Shown here one piece after another: positions 1 through 6,346 of a stretch of DNA of 14,682 nucleotides (its first letter is position 1; each line of letters begins with the position of its first letter). Made by a program: the position numbers and the translations under genes. The notes under the pieces are model-generated. The model saw only the letters and a program-made list of their open reading frames with translations. It did not search any database and was not told the origin of the DNA. This DNA comes from JALZHR01 sp036389695. GTDB lineage: Bacteria > Acidobacteriota > Blastocatellia > Pyrinomonadales > Pyrinomonadaceae. The stretch covers positions 1-14,682 of the forward strand of contig DASVWG010000243.1 of assembly GCA_036389695.1 (NCBI GenBank). Reading direction: 5' to 3'.

Positions 1-576
1 CGCACGATTCGCGTCGCGCTCTGGTCGGGCGAAGAACAGGGCTTGCTCGGCTCGCAGGCTTACGTCAAGGAACATTTCGGCTCGTTTGAAAATCCGAAAC
101 CCGGCTACGAAAAATTCGGCGGTTATTTCAACGTCGATTCGGGAACGGGAAAGGTCAGAGGAGTGTCGGTTTTCGGTCCGCCGGAAGGCGCGACGGTGCT
201 GCGCGAAATTCTCGCGCCGTTCGCCGATTACGGCGTGATGGGCGCGATTAGCACAAAAAATCGAGGTCTCGGCGGCTCAGACCACACGTCGTTTAATCAA
301 GCCGGACTGCCCGGCATCGGCGCCGCGCAAGACCCGATTGAATACTTCACGCACACCTGGCACACGAATCTCGACACTTACGAGCGAATCGTCGAAGACG
401 ACGTGAAAAAATCGGCAATCGTCATTGCCGCCTCCGTCTACGCGCTGGCGATGCGCGACGAATTGCTGCCGCGCTTCAAAGCCGCAGAAATGCCCAAGCT
501 GCCGACGCCGCTGCCAACGCCGCCGCCCGCGCCCGTCACGTCGCCGAGTCCGGCAACGTCGCCGCGACCGCGCTAA
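1..576 (+). CDS. M28-family metallopeptidase, C-terminal part (5' end outside window)
   Basis: The reading frame is open from the first base, so the gene is cut by the window edge and only its last 191 residues are present. The fragment begins with the M28 zinc-peptidase motif ALWSGEEQGLLGS (about residues 6-18), which holds the catalytic Glu and a metal-ligand Glu. It continues with GGSDHTSFNQAGLPG and ends the domain with a TWHTNLDTYERI block, whose His is the usual last zinc ligand. This spacing resembles the carboxypeptidase Q/aminopeptidase branch of M28. These enzymes are usually exported and trim peptides from one end; the signal peptide would lie outside the window. The last 25 or so residues are Pro/Thr/Ser-rich low complexity, probably a disordered tail. 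The gene converges on preA, so it is not part of the pyrimidine operon. Its exact substrate cannot be read from the sequence. Confidence 0.9.
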   Translation, partial: RTIRVALWSGEEQGLLGSQAYVKEHFGSFENPKPGYEKFGGYFNVDSGTGKVRGVSVFGPPEGATVLREILAPFADYGVMGAISTKNRGLGGSDHTSFNQAGLPGIGAAQDPIEYFTHTWHTNLDTYERIVEDDVKKSAIVIAASVYALAMRDELLPRFKAAEMPKLPTPLPTPPPAPVTSPSPATSPRPR

Positions 577-587
577 TTAAAACGATG

Positions 588-647
588 AACGCGAAACGCG
601 GAACGATGAATGTGCAATTCATCGTTCCGCGTTCATCATTTCGCGTT
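588..647. terminator. long intergenic hairpin between convergent genes; repeat-derived, possible bidirectional terminator
   Basis: Bases 595-611 pair perfectly with 617-633 (17 bp) around a 5-base loop, GTGCA at 612-616. Outer arms 588-594 can pair with 641-647, leaving 634-640 as a one-sided bulge. The right arm holds two near-copies of TTCATCGTTCCGCGT (618-632 and 632-646, period 14, two mismatches). The left arm holds two copies of AACGATGAA (581-589 and 602-610). The element fills the gap between the M28 stop (576) and the preA stop (655), so it could end transcription from both sides. It lacks a clean T-run on either strand, so intrinsic termination is an inference. The repeat structure suggests a dispersed palindromic element. 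Confidence 0.65.
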
Positions 648-654
648 TCAATTC

Positions 655-1923
655 TTAATCTCCCGTCATCGTTTCCGGCTGGCGGCTGGAAAATTCGCGC
701 CAGCTCAAAGGCTCGCTGCCGTCGTCGAGGCGAACCATCGAAATCGCGCCCGGCGCGGGGCAAACCAGATAACAGAGATTGCAGCCGACGCATTCCTGCT
801 CGTCCACAATCGGAAAGCGAACGCCGTCGACTTCCGTAAAATCGATGCATTGATGCGCGCCGTCCTCGCAGGCGATGTGACACAGATTGCAGCGAATGCA
901 GTTTTCGTTATTGACGCGCGCGACCGTTTTGTAACGCAAATCGAGATTTCCCCAATCGGTCACGCGGCTGACGGATTTTCCGACAATATCATTGACCGAG
1001 GCGTAACCTTTTTCGTCCAGATAATTATTCAAGCCGTCAATCATATCTTCGACAATGCGATAGCCGTAATGCATCACCGCCGTGCAGACCTGCACGCTGG
1101 ATGCGCCGAGCAATAAAAACTCGACCGCGTCGCGCCACGTGTTGATGCCGCCGATGCCCGAAATCGGGATATTTATTTCCGCGTCGCGCGCCAGCTCCGA
1201 AACCATATTCAGCGCAATCGGTTTGACCGCCGTGCCGCAATAACCGCCGTGCGCCGCCATCCCGTTCACATTCGGATACGGAATCATCGTGTCGATGTCC
1301 ACGCCAATCACGGAATTTATCGTATTTATCAGCGAAAGCGCGTCCGCGCCGCCTTTTGTCGCCGCGCGTCCGGGCGGAATGATATTCGTCACATTCGGCG
1401 TCAGTTTTACAATCACCGGCAATTCCGAAACTTCCTTCACCCATTCCGTCACCATGCACGTATATTCCGGCACTTGCCCCATCGCCGAACCCATTCCGCG
1501 CTCGCTCATCCCGTGCGGGCAGCCGAAATTTAATTCAAAACCGTCGCAGCCCGTGTCCTGCGAGCGCTTGACGATTTCGTGCCACGCCTCGCGCTTCGAT
1601 TCGACCATCAAAGATACGATAACGGCGTGATTCGGATATTTCTTTTTGCACTCGTAAATCTCTTTCAGATTGACTTCGAGCGGGCGGTCGGTAATCAACT
1701 CGATGTTGTTCAAGCCAATCATCTTCGTCGCGCCGTTATCCAGCGCCGCAAGGCGCGAGCAAACATTAACAATCGGCTCGCCTAAAGTCTTCCACACCGC
1801 GCCGCCCCAGCCCGCGTCGAAAGCCCGCTCGACCATCGAACCCATATTCGTCGGCGGCGCACTGGCGAGCCAGAAAGGATTGGGCGATTTGATGCCCGCG
1901 AAATTTATACTTAAATCTGCCAT
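655..1923 (-). CDS. preA: NAD-dependent dihydropyrimidine dehydrogenase, subunit PreA
   Basis: This 422-residue protein reduces uracil or thymine to the 5,6-dihydro form, the first step of reductive pyrimidine breakdown, in complex with PreT. Residues 1 to about 320 form a dihydroorotate-dehydrogenase-like FMN barrel. The active-site segment FGCPHGMSERGMG includes Cys135, which matches the catalytic Cys of mammalian dihydropyrimidine dehydrogenase, and KLTPN follows at Lys173. The C-terminus carries two ferredoxin-type [4Fe-4S] motifs: Cys342/345/348/352 and Cys378/381/384/388. The length is close to E. coli PreA. From memory of the family, the residue before the catalytic Cys is Ser in mammalian enzymes and is Gly here. 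It is the last gene of the run. Its ATG lies 4 bases after the stop of the zinc-ribbon gene, with no clear Shine-Dalgarno, which suggests translational coupling. The unusual point is that preT is not directly adjacent. Confidence 0.95.
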   Translation of the reverse strand: MADLSINFAGIKSPNPFWLASAPPTNMGSMVERAFDAGWGGAVWKTLGEPIVNVCSRLAALDNGATKMIGLNNIELITDRPLEVNLKEIYECKKKYPNHAVIVSLMVESKREAWHEIVKRSQDTGCDGFELNFGCPHGMSERGMGSAMGQVPEYTCMVTEWVKEVSELPVIVKLTPNVTNIIPPGRAATKGGADALSLINTINSVIGVDIDTMIPYPNVNGMAAHGGYCGTAVKPIALNMVSELARDAEINIPISGIGGINTWRDAVEFLLLGASSVQVCTAVMHYGYRIVEDMIDGLNNYLDEKGYASVNDIVGKSVSRVTDWGNLDLRYKTVARVNNENCIRCNLCHIACEDGAHQCIDFTEVDGVRFPIVDEQECVGCNLCYLVCPAPGAISMVRLDDGSEPLSWREFSSRQPETMTGD

Positions 1924-1927
1924 AATT

Positions 1928-2221
1928 TTATGAATTCATATTGCGAAGCTCTTTTAACAAAGCCTCATAATCAGTTGTGTCTTTTTTTATTTGGTCGGTC
2001 TTTTCATTACAGGAAAAACACCAATAAAATCCTTCACCATCTTTCATAAGCCAGGAAACGAAAGGCAACGGAGAATTACATTTCCCGCAGCAACATTCCT
2101 TACTTTCGTCTTCTTCAATCTCAAAATCACATTCTGAACAAAACCACCACGTCCGTTCTTCGCCGTCCATGCGCCAAGTCATTCCGAGTTCTTTACAATT
2201 TATACATTTTTGTAAACTCAT
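1928..2221 (-). CDS. small double zinc-ribbon protein, function unknown
   Basis: I do not recognise this 97-residue protein. It has four Cys-pair knuckles: C6/C9, C28/C31, C45/C48 (inside a CCCGKC run) and C68/C71. It reads as a tandem duplication. Each half is CxxC, about 18-19 residues containing a Trp and an acidic Gly-rich turn (WRMDGEE and WLMKDGEG), then an aromatic CxxC (WWFCSEC and YWCFSC). Two zinc ribbons are the likely fold. The C-terminus is charged and helical. The gene lies between preT and preA on the same strand, 4 bases before preA. It is much more AT-rich than its neighbours: a hand count of 1981-2040 gives 32% GC. This suggests later insertion. It could bind nucleic acid, or could be a metal or Fe-S accessory factor for PreA/PreT; neither is shown by the sequence. 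Confidence 0.75.
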   Translation of the reverse strand: MSLQKCINCKELGMTWRMDGEERTWWFCSECDFEIEEDESKECCCGKCNSPLPFVSWLMKDGEGFYWCFSCNEKTDQIKKDTTDYEALLKELRNMNS

Positions 2222-2293
2222 TGAAACTTAGCTCAAATCAAAGCGTTTCAAGTTTTTCCTTCAAAGCCCGCAAAAATTCTTCGTTGTTCAAAA

Positions 2294-3670
2294 TTACGAA
2301 TGGCTGTGAATAATTCCGGTTTCTTCGAGCAAAGGAATGCGCGCGCCGGTAAATTCGACTTTTTCTCCGGTCAGGCTGAAATGAATGCCCTGCGCCGCGA
2401 GTTTTCCCATCTGCGAAGCATCGACGGCTTCCGCGCCGCCGTTGACGCAGTCGCCGCCCGCAAAGATTTTCGGATTCGACGTCTGCATCAGTTCGTTAAC
2501 CGCCGCGCGACCTTTTTCGTCGGTTTGAACGCCCGCGACGGTCTCGAAAAACGAGCGCATTTTCTGCTGCCCGATTGCCTTGATAATCATGTCGCACGGG
2601 ATTGTGAAAAGCCGGTTCGTCCCGTCCGTTTTTTCGCAGCGCAAGGCTAAAGCCGTTCCGTTTTCGCCCGTCTCGATGCCGATCGGCGCGGCTTGCCAGA
2701 CGAATTCGACGCCGTCCTTTTTCGCCAGCTCGTATTCGTAATCGTAAGCCGAAATGTCTTTTTCCGTGCGGCGATAAACCATCACGACCTTTTCCGCGCC
2801 GAGGCGTTTCGCCTGCGTCACGGCGTCAATCGCCGTATTTCCCGCGCCGACGACCGCGACGGTTCTGCCGAGCGGAACGCTTTTCCAATCGCGCGTTTTA
2901 ACATACTCGATAAAATCCAGCGCGTCGTAAACGCCCGCTAAATCCTCGCCGACGATGTTCAATTTATTCGTCGCGCCCAGCCCGACGCCCAAGAAAATCG
3001 CGTCGTGTCGCGCCTGCAATTCTTCAAACGAAATGTCGCGCCCGATTTCCGTGTTCAATTTAAATTCGACGCCGAGCCGCGCGACCATTTCCGCTTCTTC
3101 GACCGAGACGGCTTGCGTCATTTTGTATTCCGCCATGCCGTAGGTGTCGAGTCCGCCGGGCAGCGGCTTGCGGTCGTAAATCGTCACGGCGTAACCGAGC
3201 CGCGCCAGATAGGTCGCGCAGGAAAGTCCGGCGGGACCCGAACCGACGATGCCGGCAGATTTTCCGTTCGGCGCTCCGGCTTTCAAAACGTCGCGCCCTT
3301 TACTCATCACAAAATCGGTCGCGTAGCGCTGCAATCTTCCAATCTCAATCGGCTTGTCCATCAAAGTTTTTTCGACGCACGCGCCCTCGCACAAAACTTC
3401 GACCGGACAGACGCGCGCGCAGGTCGCGCCAATCGGATTCGCCTCGAAAATCACGCGCGCCGAACCCGTGAGATTTCCGCTCGCGATTTTTTTGATAAAC
3501 GACGGCACGTCGATGTGCGTCGGGCAGGCGCGCGTGCACGGCGCGTCGTAACAGTAAACGCAGCGATTGGCTTCCATAATCGCTTCGGCTTCATTGAGCG
3601 GCGGCGCAATCTCCCGGAAATTGCGCTCGATTTGTTCGATGTTTAAAGGTGAATCGTGTGTTAATGACAT
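2294..3670 (-). CDS. preT: NAD(P)H-oxidising dihydropyrimidine dehydrogenase subunit PreT
   Basis: PreT (458 residues) accepts electrons from NAD(P)H through FAD and passes them through Fe-S clusters to PreA. It resembles the small subunit of glutamate synthase (GltD) and the N-terminal half of mammalian dihydropyrimidine dehydrogenase. Residues 37-98 carry eight Cys in GltD-like Fe-S spacing: C37, C40, C45, C49, C84, C88, C94, C98. The FAD dinucleotide fold GIVGSGPAGLS is at about 140-150 and the NAD(P) fold VAVVGAGNTAID at about 271-282. The closing FAD motif FAGGDCVNGG is at about 403-412. The protein is somewhat longer than E. coli PreT. Its start has only a weak purine tract (AAAGAA) and is preceded by the palindromic repeat at 3690-3758, so its expression may be partly separate from upstream genes. 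It is separated from preA by the zinc-ribbon gene, while the two subunits are usually encoded side by side. Confidence 0.95.
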   Translation of the reverse strand: MSLTHDSPLNIEQIERNFREIAPPLNEAEAIMEANRCVYCYDAPCTRACPTHIDVPSFIKKIASGNLTGSARVIFEANPIGATCARVCPVEVLCEGACVEKTLMDKPIEIGRLQRYATDFVMSKGRDVLKAGAPNGKSAGIVGSGPAGLSCATYLARLGYAVTIYDRKPLPGGLDTYGMAEYKMTQAVSVEEAEMVARLGVEFKLNTEIGRDISFEELQARHDAIFLGVGLGATNKLNIVGEDLAGVYDALDFIEYVKTRDWKSVPLGRTVAVVGAGNTAIDAVTQAKRLGAEKVVMVYRRTEKDISAYDYEYELAKKDGVEFVWQAAPIGIETGENGTALALRCEKTDGTNRLFTIPCDMIIKAIGQQKMRSFFETVAGVQTDEKGRAAVNELMQTSNPKIFAGGDCVNGGAEAVDASQMGKLAAQGIHFSLTGEKVEFTGARIPLLEETGIIHSHS

Positions 3671-3689
3671 ATTTCTTTAAAGTTTTCGC

Positions 3690-3758
3690 GTTTTGAATTT
3701 TGAGTTTTAAATGATTGGTTAATGACTAACTCAAAATTCAAAACTCAAAATTCAAAAC
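3690..3758. repeat. AT-rich inverted and tandem 14-bp-period repeat element
   Basis: The left arm at 3690-3708 is a perfect complement of 3740-3758 (19 bp). Bases 3690-3706 are also a perfect complement of the nearer copy at 3728-3744 (17 bp). Two alternative hairpins with different loops are therefore possible. The right side is a tandem repeat of AACTCAAAATTCAA, period 14: 3728-3741, 3742-3755, then AACT at 3756-3759. It fills the gap between the Rid-family gene (stop 3762) and preT (start 3670). It may act as a transcription attenuator or mRNA-stabilising structure, or may simply be a dispersed intergenic repeat. Confidence 0.8.
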
Positions 3759-3761
3759 TTG

Positions 3762-4148
3762 TTAAAGTTCGGCGTCGGCTTCAATTTCAATCAGCATCTC
3801 GGGGTCAATCAATTTTGAAACTTCGACCATCGTCGTCGCGGGGCTTATCTCGCGAAAAAATTCGCCGTGCGCCCGACCGTATTCTTCCCAGCGCGAAATG
3901 TCCGTGACAAACATTCTGGTTCTGACGACGTTTTCCAATCCGGCGTCCAATGCTTCGAGCGCGCGCTCGATATTTTTGATTGTCTGCACGGTTTGCGCGT
4001 AAGCATCATTCGCGCCGACAATTTCGCCGCCCGCGCCGGTCGCCGTCGTGCCGGTCACGTAAATTCGATTTCCGACGCGCACCGCGCGCGAATAACCGAC
4101 AATCGGCTCCCATTTCACGCCGGACGAATATTTTTGTCTTTCCCGCAT
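3762..4148 (-). CDS. Rid/YjgF/YER057c/UK114-family protein without the canonical RidA arginine
   Basis: This 128-residue protein spans the usual length of a Rid-family trimer subunit. Family hallmarks are visible: RIYVTGTTATG (28-38), an AYAQTVQTIKNI helix (49-60), VVRTRMFVTDI (74-84) and the closing LIEIEADAEL strand. RidA proper deaminates reactive enamines and imines such as 2-aminoacrylate, and needs Arg105 in a PARS motif. Here the matching segment reads SPATTMVEV, with Thr105 in that place, so classical deaminase activity is unlikely. It fits the Rid subfamilies that lack this Arg, whose substrates are mostly unknown. Its place in a pyrimidine operon recalls RutC of the Rut pathway, which is in the same superfamily; this is analogy only. 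No clear ribosome binding site precedes the ATG. Confidence 0.88.
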   Translation of the reverse strand: MRERQKYSSGVKWEPIVGYSRAVRVGNRIYVTGTTATGAGGEIVGANDAYAQTVQTIKNIERALEALDAGLENVVRTRMFVTDISRWEEYGRAHGEFFREISPATTMVEVSKLIDPEMLIEIEADAEL

Positions 4149-4177
4149 TTTTTAATCAACCACAATTTACGATAGAC

Positions 4178-4582
4178 CTAAACGGCTGCTTTACTTTGTG
4201 ATATTAAAGATACTATTACCGTATGAATAACTTCTGATGATAAAATTTCCCGAAGTTTAGCAGTAAATTCAGCTTCATCCTTACATTTAGATGTCGTCCA
4301 TTTACCGGTGGAATTTTGATGACTCATATTTAATGGATAAACCAGAACTAGGCTATGAAATACAGAAAGAACTCCATAGCTAAAATTACTAAGAGCAGGT
4401 GCAATTATCTTTAATTCATATCCAACAATGTCTTTATCTGCAACATTTACTGAATTCACTTTTGCTTCAAGAATTTTGTCGGTTTTTTCTCCCAAAATTG
4501 TAGCTTGTTCCTTTAAAATTGTTACCGGCAGCTTTATTCCGTTTTCAATCGGAATATCTCCCCATAAATCTACATTACTCAT
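4178..4582 (-). CDS. hypothetical protein, partner of the adjacent EEP-fold gene
   Basis: I do not recognise this 134-residue protein. It has no signal peptide, no membrane segment and no metal-binding Cys/His cluster. It looks like a mixed alpha/beta soluble domain. The N-terminus carries PVTILKEQATILGEKT, probably a helix, followed by strand-like stretches (YELKIIAPAL, YGVLSVFHSLVLVYPL) and a final helix-strand pair (AKLREILSSEVIHTVIVSLI). It starts 12 bases after the stop of the EEP-family gene. It shares that gene's AT-rich composition: 4261-4320 is 37% GC by hand count, against 63% at 8641-8700. The two therefore look like a co-transferred cassette. It could be a regulator, immunity or substrate-recognition partner of the EEP protein; the sequence does not decide. 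Confidence 0.7.
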   Translation of the reverse strand: MSNVDLWGDIPIENGIKLPVTILKEQATILGEKTDKILEAKVNSVNVADKDIVGYELKIIAPALSNFSYGVLSVFHSLVLVYPLNMSHQNSTGKWTTSKCKDEAEFTAKLREILSSEVIHTVIVSLISQSKAAV

Positions 4583-4594
4583 TTTCTACCTCCA

Positions 4595-5410
4595 TCAAAT
4601 TGACAACTGAAACAAGATTGGCAGGTGGTCCGATGCAAAAGAAGTATTGGGTATTCCACGTTTATTCAAAAGTGATTTTTTCCCAACATCAGATAATATC
4701 TGAAGATTCTTTTCATCAAAATGGGTTAAAAGTTGCGGTCTAAGCAGCACTTGGTCAAAGATGTTCCAAAAATAATTTACTTGATTACCACTACCGTAAT
4801 AATAAGTCCCCGGGACTCCCGGAGTGTAATCTCCAAATTGCCCCCACATTGGATTATAAAAGAAAAGTTTTTCTTCACCACTTACAATTCTTGATTTTCG
4901 TAAAGCAATTTCTTTTGTCATTACCGCGTGAAGTGTTGCAGCCGCAACTAAACCATCTTCAAACGGATTCATATTTAAGTCTCCAACAACCAAAGTTCTA
5001 CTATGTCCCACTTGAATTTCAACTTCTCTAATCGCTTGCGCTAATGTTGTAACATTAAAGGCTTGGTCTCGGTCACTTTGAAACATTTTACTCGAAAGAT
5101 GCACTGAGACTAAAATAATTTCTTTGCCAATCGGCGGATGCAAAAGATGAAAAACAGCGGTTCCTTCATCACGTAAAGGTTGAAATGAATCGCGCGGAAG
5201 CAACGTAAAAATCTTTATTCGTTTGTTAGGGACATAATTTAATGCGATTCCATATTTTGGACTTTGATTTTTGTTAAGCGTTTCAAGTAACGTAACATCA
5301 TCTATTTCACACTCGGCTAAAATTAGTACGTCAACGGAATGTTCTCGCACCAAAACAGCTAATAAATCTTGTAAAGGGTTCTTTCTTATATTCCAAAAGA
5401 GAAAAGTCAT
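4595..5410 (-). CDS. endonuclease/exonuclease/phosphatase (EEP, DNase I-like) family protein
   Basis: The 271-residue protein has the ordered motifs of the DNase I/exonuclease III/sphingomyelinase superfamily, which uses Mg2+ to cleave phosphodiester or phosphate bonds. These are FWN at residues 5-7, ILAECE with Glu33 as a likely metal ligand, VSVHLSSK with His104, VVGDLNMNP with Asp144 and Asn146, and SDHLPI with Asp261 and His262 as the catalytic pair. All key residues are present, so it should be active. There is no signal peptide, so it would act in the cytoplasm. The substrate (DNA, RNA, phosphoinositide-like or nucleotide) cannot be told. It starts 7 bases after the amidohydrolase stop but uses AT-rich codons (for example ATA Ile and AGA Arg near the start); 5041-5100 is 35% GC by hand count. 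It looks like a recent insertion into the operon together with the following gene. Confidence 0.87.
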   Translation of the reverse strand: MTFLFWNIRKNPLQDLLAVLVREHSVDVLILAECEIDDVTLLETLNKNQSPKYGIALNYVPNKRIKIFTLLPRDSFQPLRDEGTAVFHLLHPPIGKEIILVSVHLSSKMFQSDRDQAFNVTTLAQAIREVEIQVGHSRTLVVGDLNMNPFEDGLVAAATLHAVMTKEIALRKSRIVSGEEKLFFYNPMWGQFGDYTPGVPGTYYYGSGNQVNYFWNIFDQVLLRPQLLTHFDEKNLQILSDVGKKSLLNKRGIPNTSFASDHLPILFQLSI

Positions 5411-5417
5411 ACAAAAT

Positions 5418-6287
5418 TTAATCCGCCACGATTTGCCCGTAAGCGTCCGGACGTCTATCGCGGAAAAACTGCCACGTGTTGCGGACTTCGCGAATCAAAT
5501 CGAAATTCAAATCGGCGACGACCAGTTCGTCTTTATCGCGCGAAGCTTCGGCGACGATTTGACCGCGCGGGTCGCAGAAATAGCTCTGACCGTAAAATTC
5601 GCCGATGTTCCACGGCGCTTCGTAACCGACGCGGTTAATCGCGCCGACGAAATAACCGTTGGCGACGGCGTGCGCGGGCTGTTCCAGCTTCCAGAGATAT
5701 TCCGAAAGTCCGGCGACGGTCGCCGAAGGATTAAAGATAATTTCCGCGCCGTTTAAACCCAGACAGCGCGCGCCTTCGGGAAAATGGCGGTCGTAGCAGA
5801 TATAGACGCCGATGCGCGCAAACGCCGTGTCGAAACACGGGTAACCGAGATTGCCCGGACGAAAATAAAATTTTTCCCAGAAGCCCGGATTGACGTGCGG
5901 AATGTGCGTCTTGCGATATTTGCCCAGATATTTTCCGTCGGCGTCAATCACGGCGGCGGAATTATAATAAACGCCCGTGATTTCTTCCTCGTAAATCGGC
6001 ACAATCAGAACCATCCCGTATTGTTTGGCGACGTCCTGCATCATTTTCACGGTCGGACCGTCCGGAATTCTTTCGACCGCTTCATACCAGCGCGTCTGCT
6101 GTTCGGCGCAGAAATAAGGCGTCGTGAAAATCTCCTGAAAACAAAGCATCTGCACGCCTTGCGCCGCCGCTTCTTCGACCATTTTCATCTGGTGCTCGAC
6201 GTTCGCTTTTTTAATTTCCTCAATCGGCGCGTCGGTCGGCGCGACGTTTTTCGCCTGTATCAGACCGCATTTTATAATTCTTGACAT
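5418..6287 (-). CDS. N-carbamoyl-beta-alanine amidohydrolase (beta-ureidopropionase), nitrilase superfamily
   Basis: This 289-residue carbon-nitrogen hydrolase probably cleaves N-carbamoyl-beta-alanine to beta-alanine, ammonia and CO2, the third step of the reductive pathway. The nitrilase catalytic triad is clear: Glu52 in CFQEIF, Lys126 in KYRKTHIPH and Cys164 in VYICYDRHFPEGAR. The segments GFWEKFYFRPGN and YFVGAINRVG match the plant and bacterial N-carbamoyl amide hydrolase branch. N-carbamoylputrescine amidase is the closest alternative. The company of PreA/PreT and a dihydropyrimidinase favours the pyrimidine substrate. The start is well supported by a GAGGA Shine-Dalgarno 8 bases upstream of the ATG (6296-6300 on the + strand). 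Its length is typical for the short bacterial forms. Confidence 0.9.
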   Translation of the reverse strand: MSRIIKCGLIQAKNVAPTDAPIEEIKKANVEHQMKMVEEAAAQGVQMLCFQEIFTTPYFCAEQQTRWYEAVERIPDGPTVKMMQDVAKQYGMVLIVPIYEEEITGVYYNSAAVIDADGKYLGKYRKTHIPHVNPGFWEKFYFRPGNLGYPCFDTAFARIGVYICYDRHFPEGARCLGLNGAEIIFNPSATVAGLSEYLWKLEQPAHAVANGYFVGAINRVGYEAPWNIGEFYGQSYFCDPRGQIVAEASRDKDELVVADLNFDLIREVRNTWQFFRDRRPDAYGQIVAD

Positions 6288-6346
6288 AAATTTTTCCTCG
6301 ATTACTTTTATTTGCTTTTTAAATTAAGTTCAGCGTCTGAAGCTGT

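Noticed and set aside
2238..2320. Frameshift that would extend PreT into the following peptide LNNEEFLRALKEKLETL.
   Set aside because: The alternative frame inside the preT end gives an Arg/Asn-rich non-conserved translation, and the annotated PreT end looks natural; kept only as a low-interest remnant.
4178..5410. Calling the EEP gene and its partner a toxin-antitoxin or named anti-phage system.
   Set aside because: No known system signature is visible; only composition, order and the EEP motifs support a cassette, so no named system was assigned.
4595..5410. Exonuclease III (XthA) DNA-repair assignment for the EEP gene.
   Set aside because: The superfamily motifs match but the XthA-specific segments are not recognisable and the context gives no repair genes, so only the superfamily is claimed.
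5784..6284. Long open frame on the + strand opposite the carbamoyl amidohydrolase.
   Set aside because: It lies wholly antisense to a gene with a complete catalytic triad and gives a low-complexity Arg/Phe/His-rich translation typical of a reversed GC-biased gene.
6329..6341. Small inverted repeat TTCAG-CGT-CTGAA after the TPR gene.
   Set aside because: The stem is only 5 bp, no T-run follows on the - strand, and such a palindrome is common by chance.
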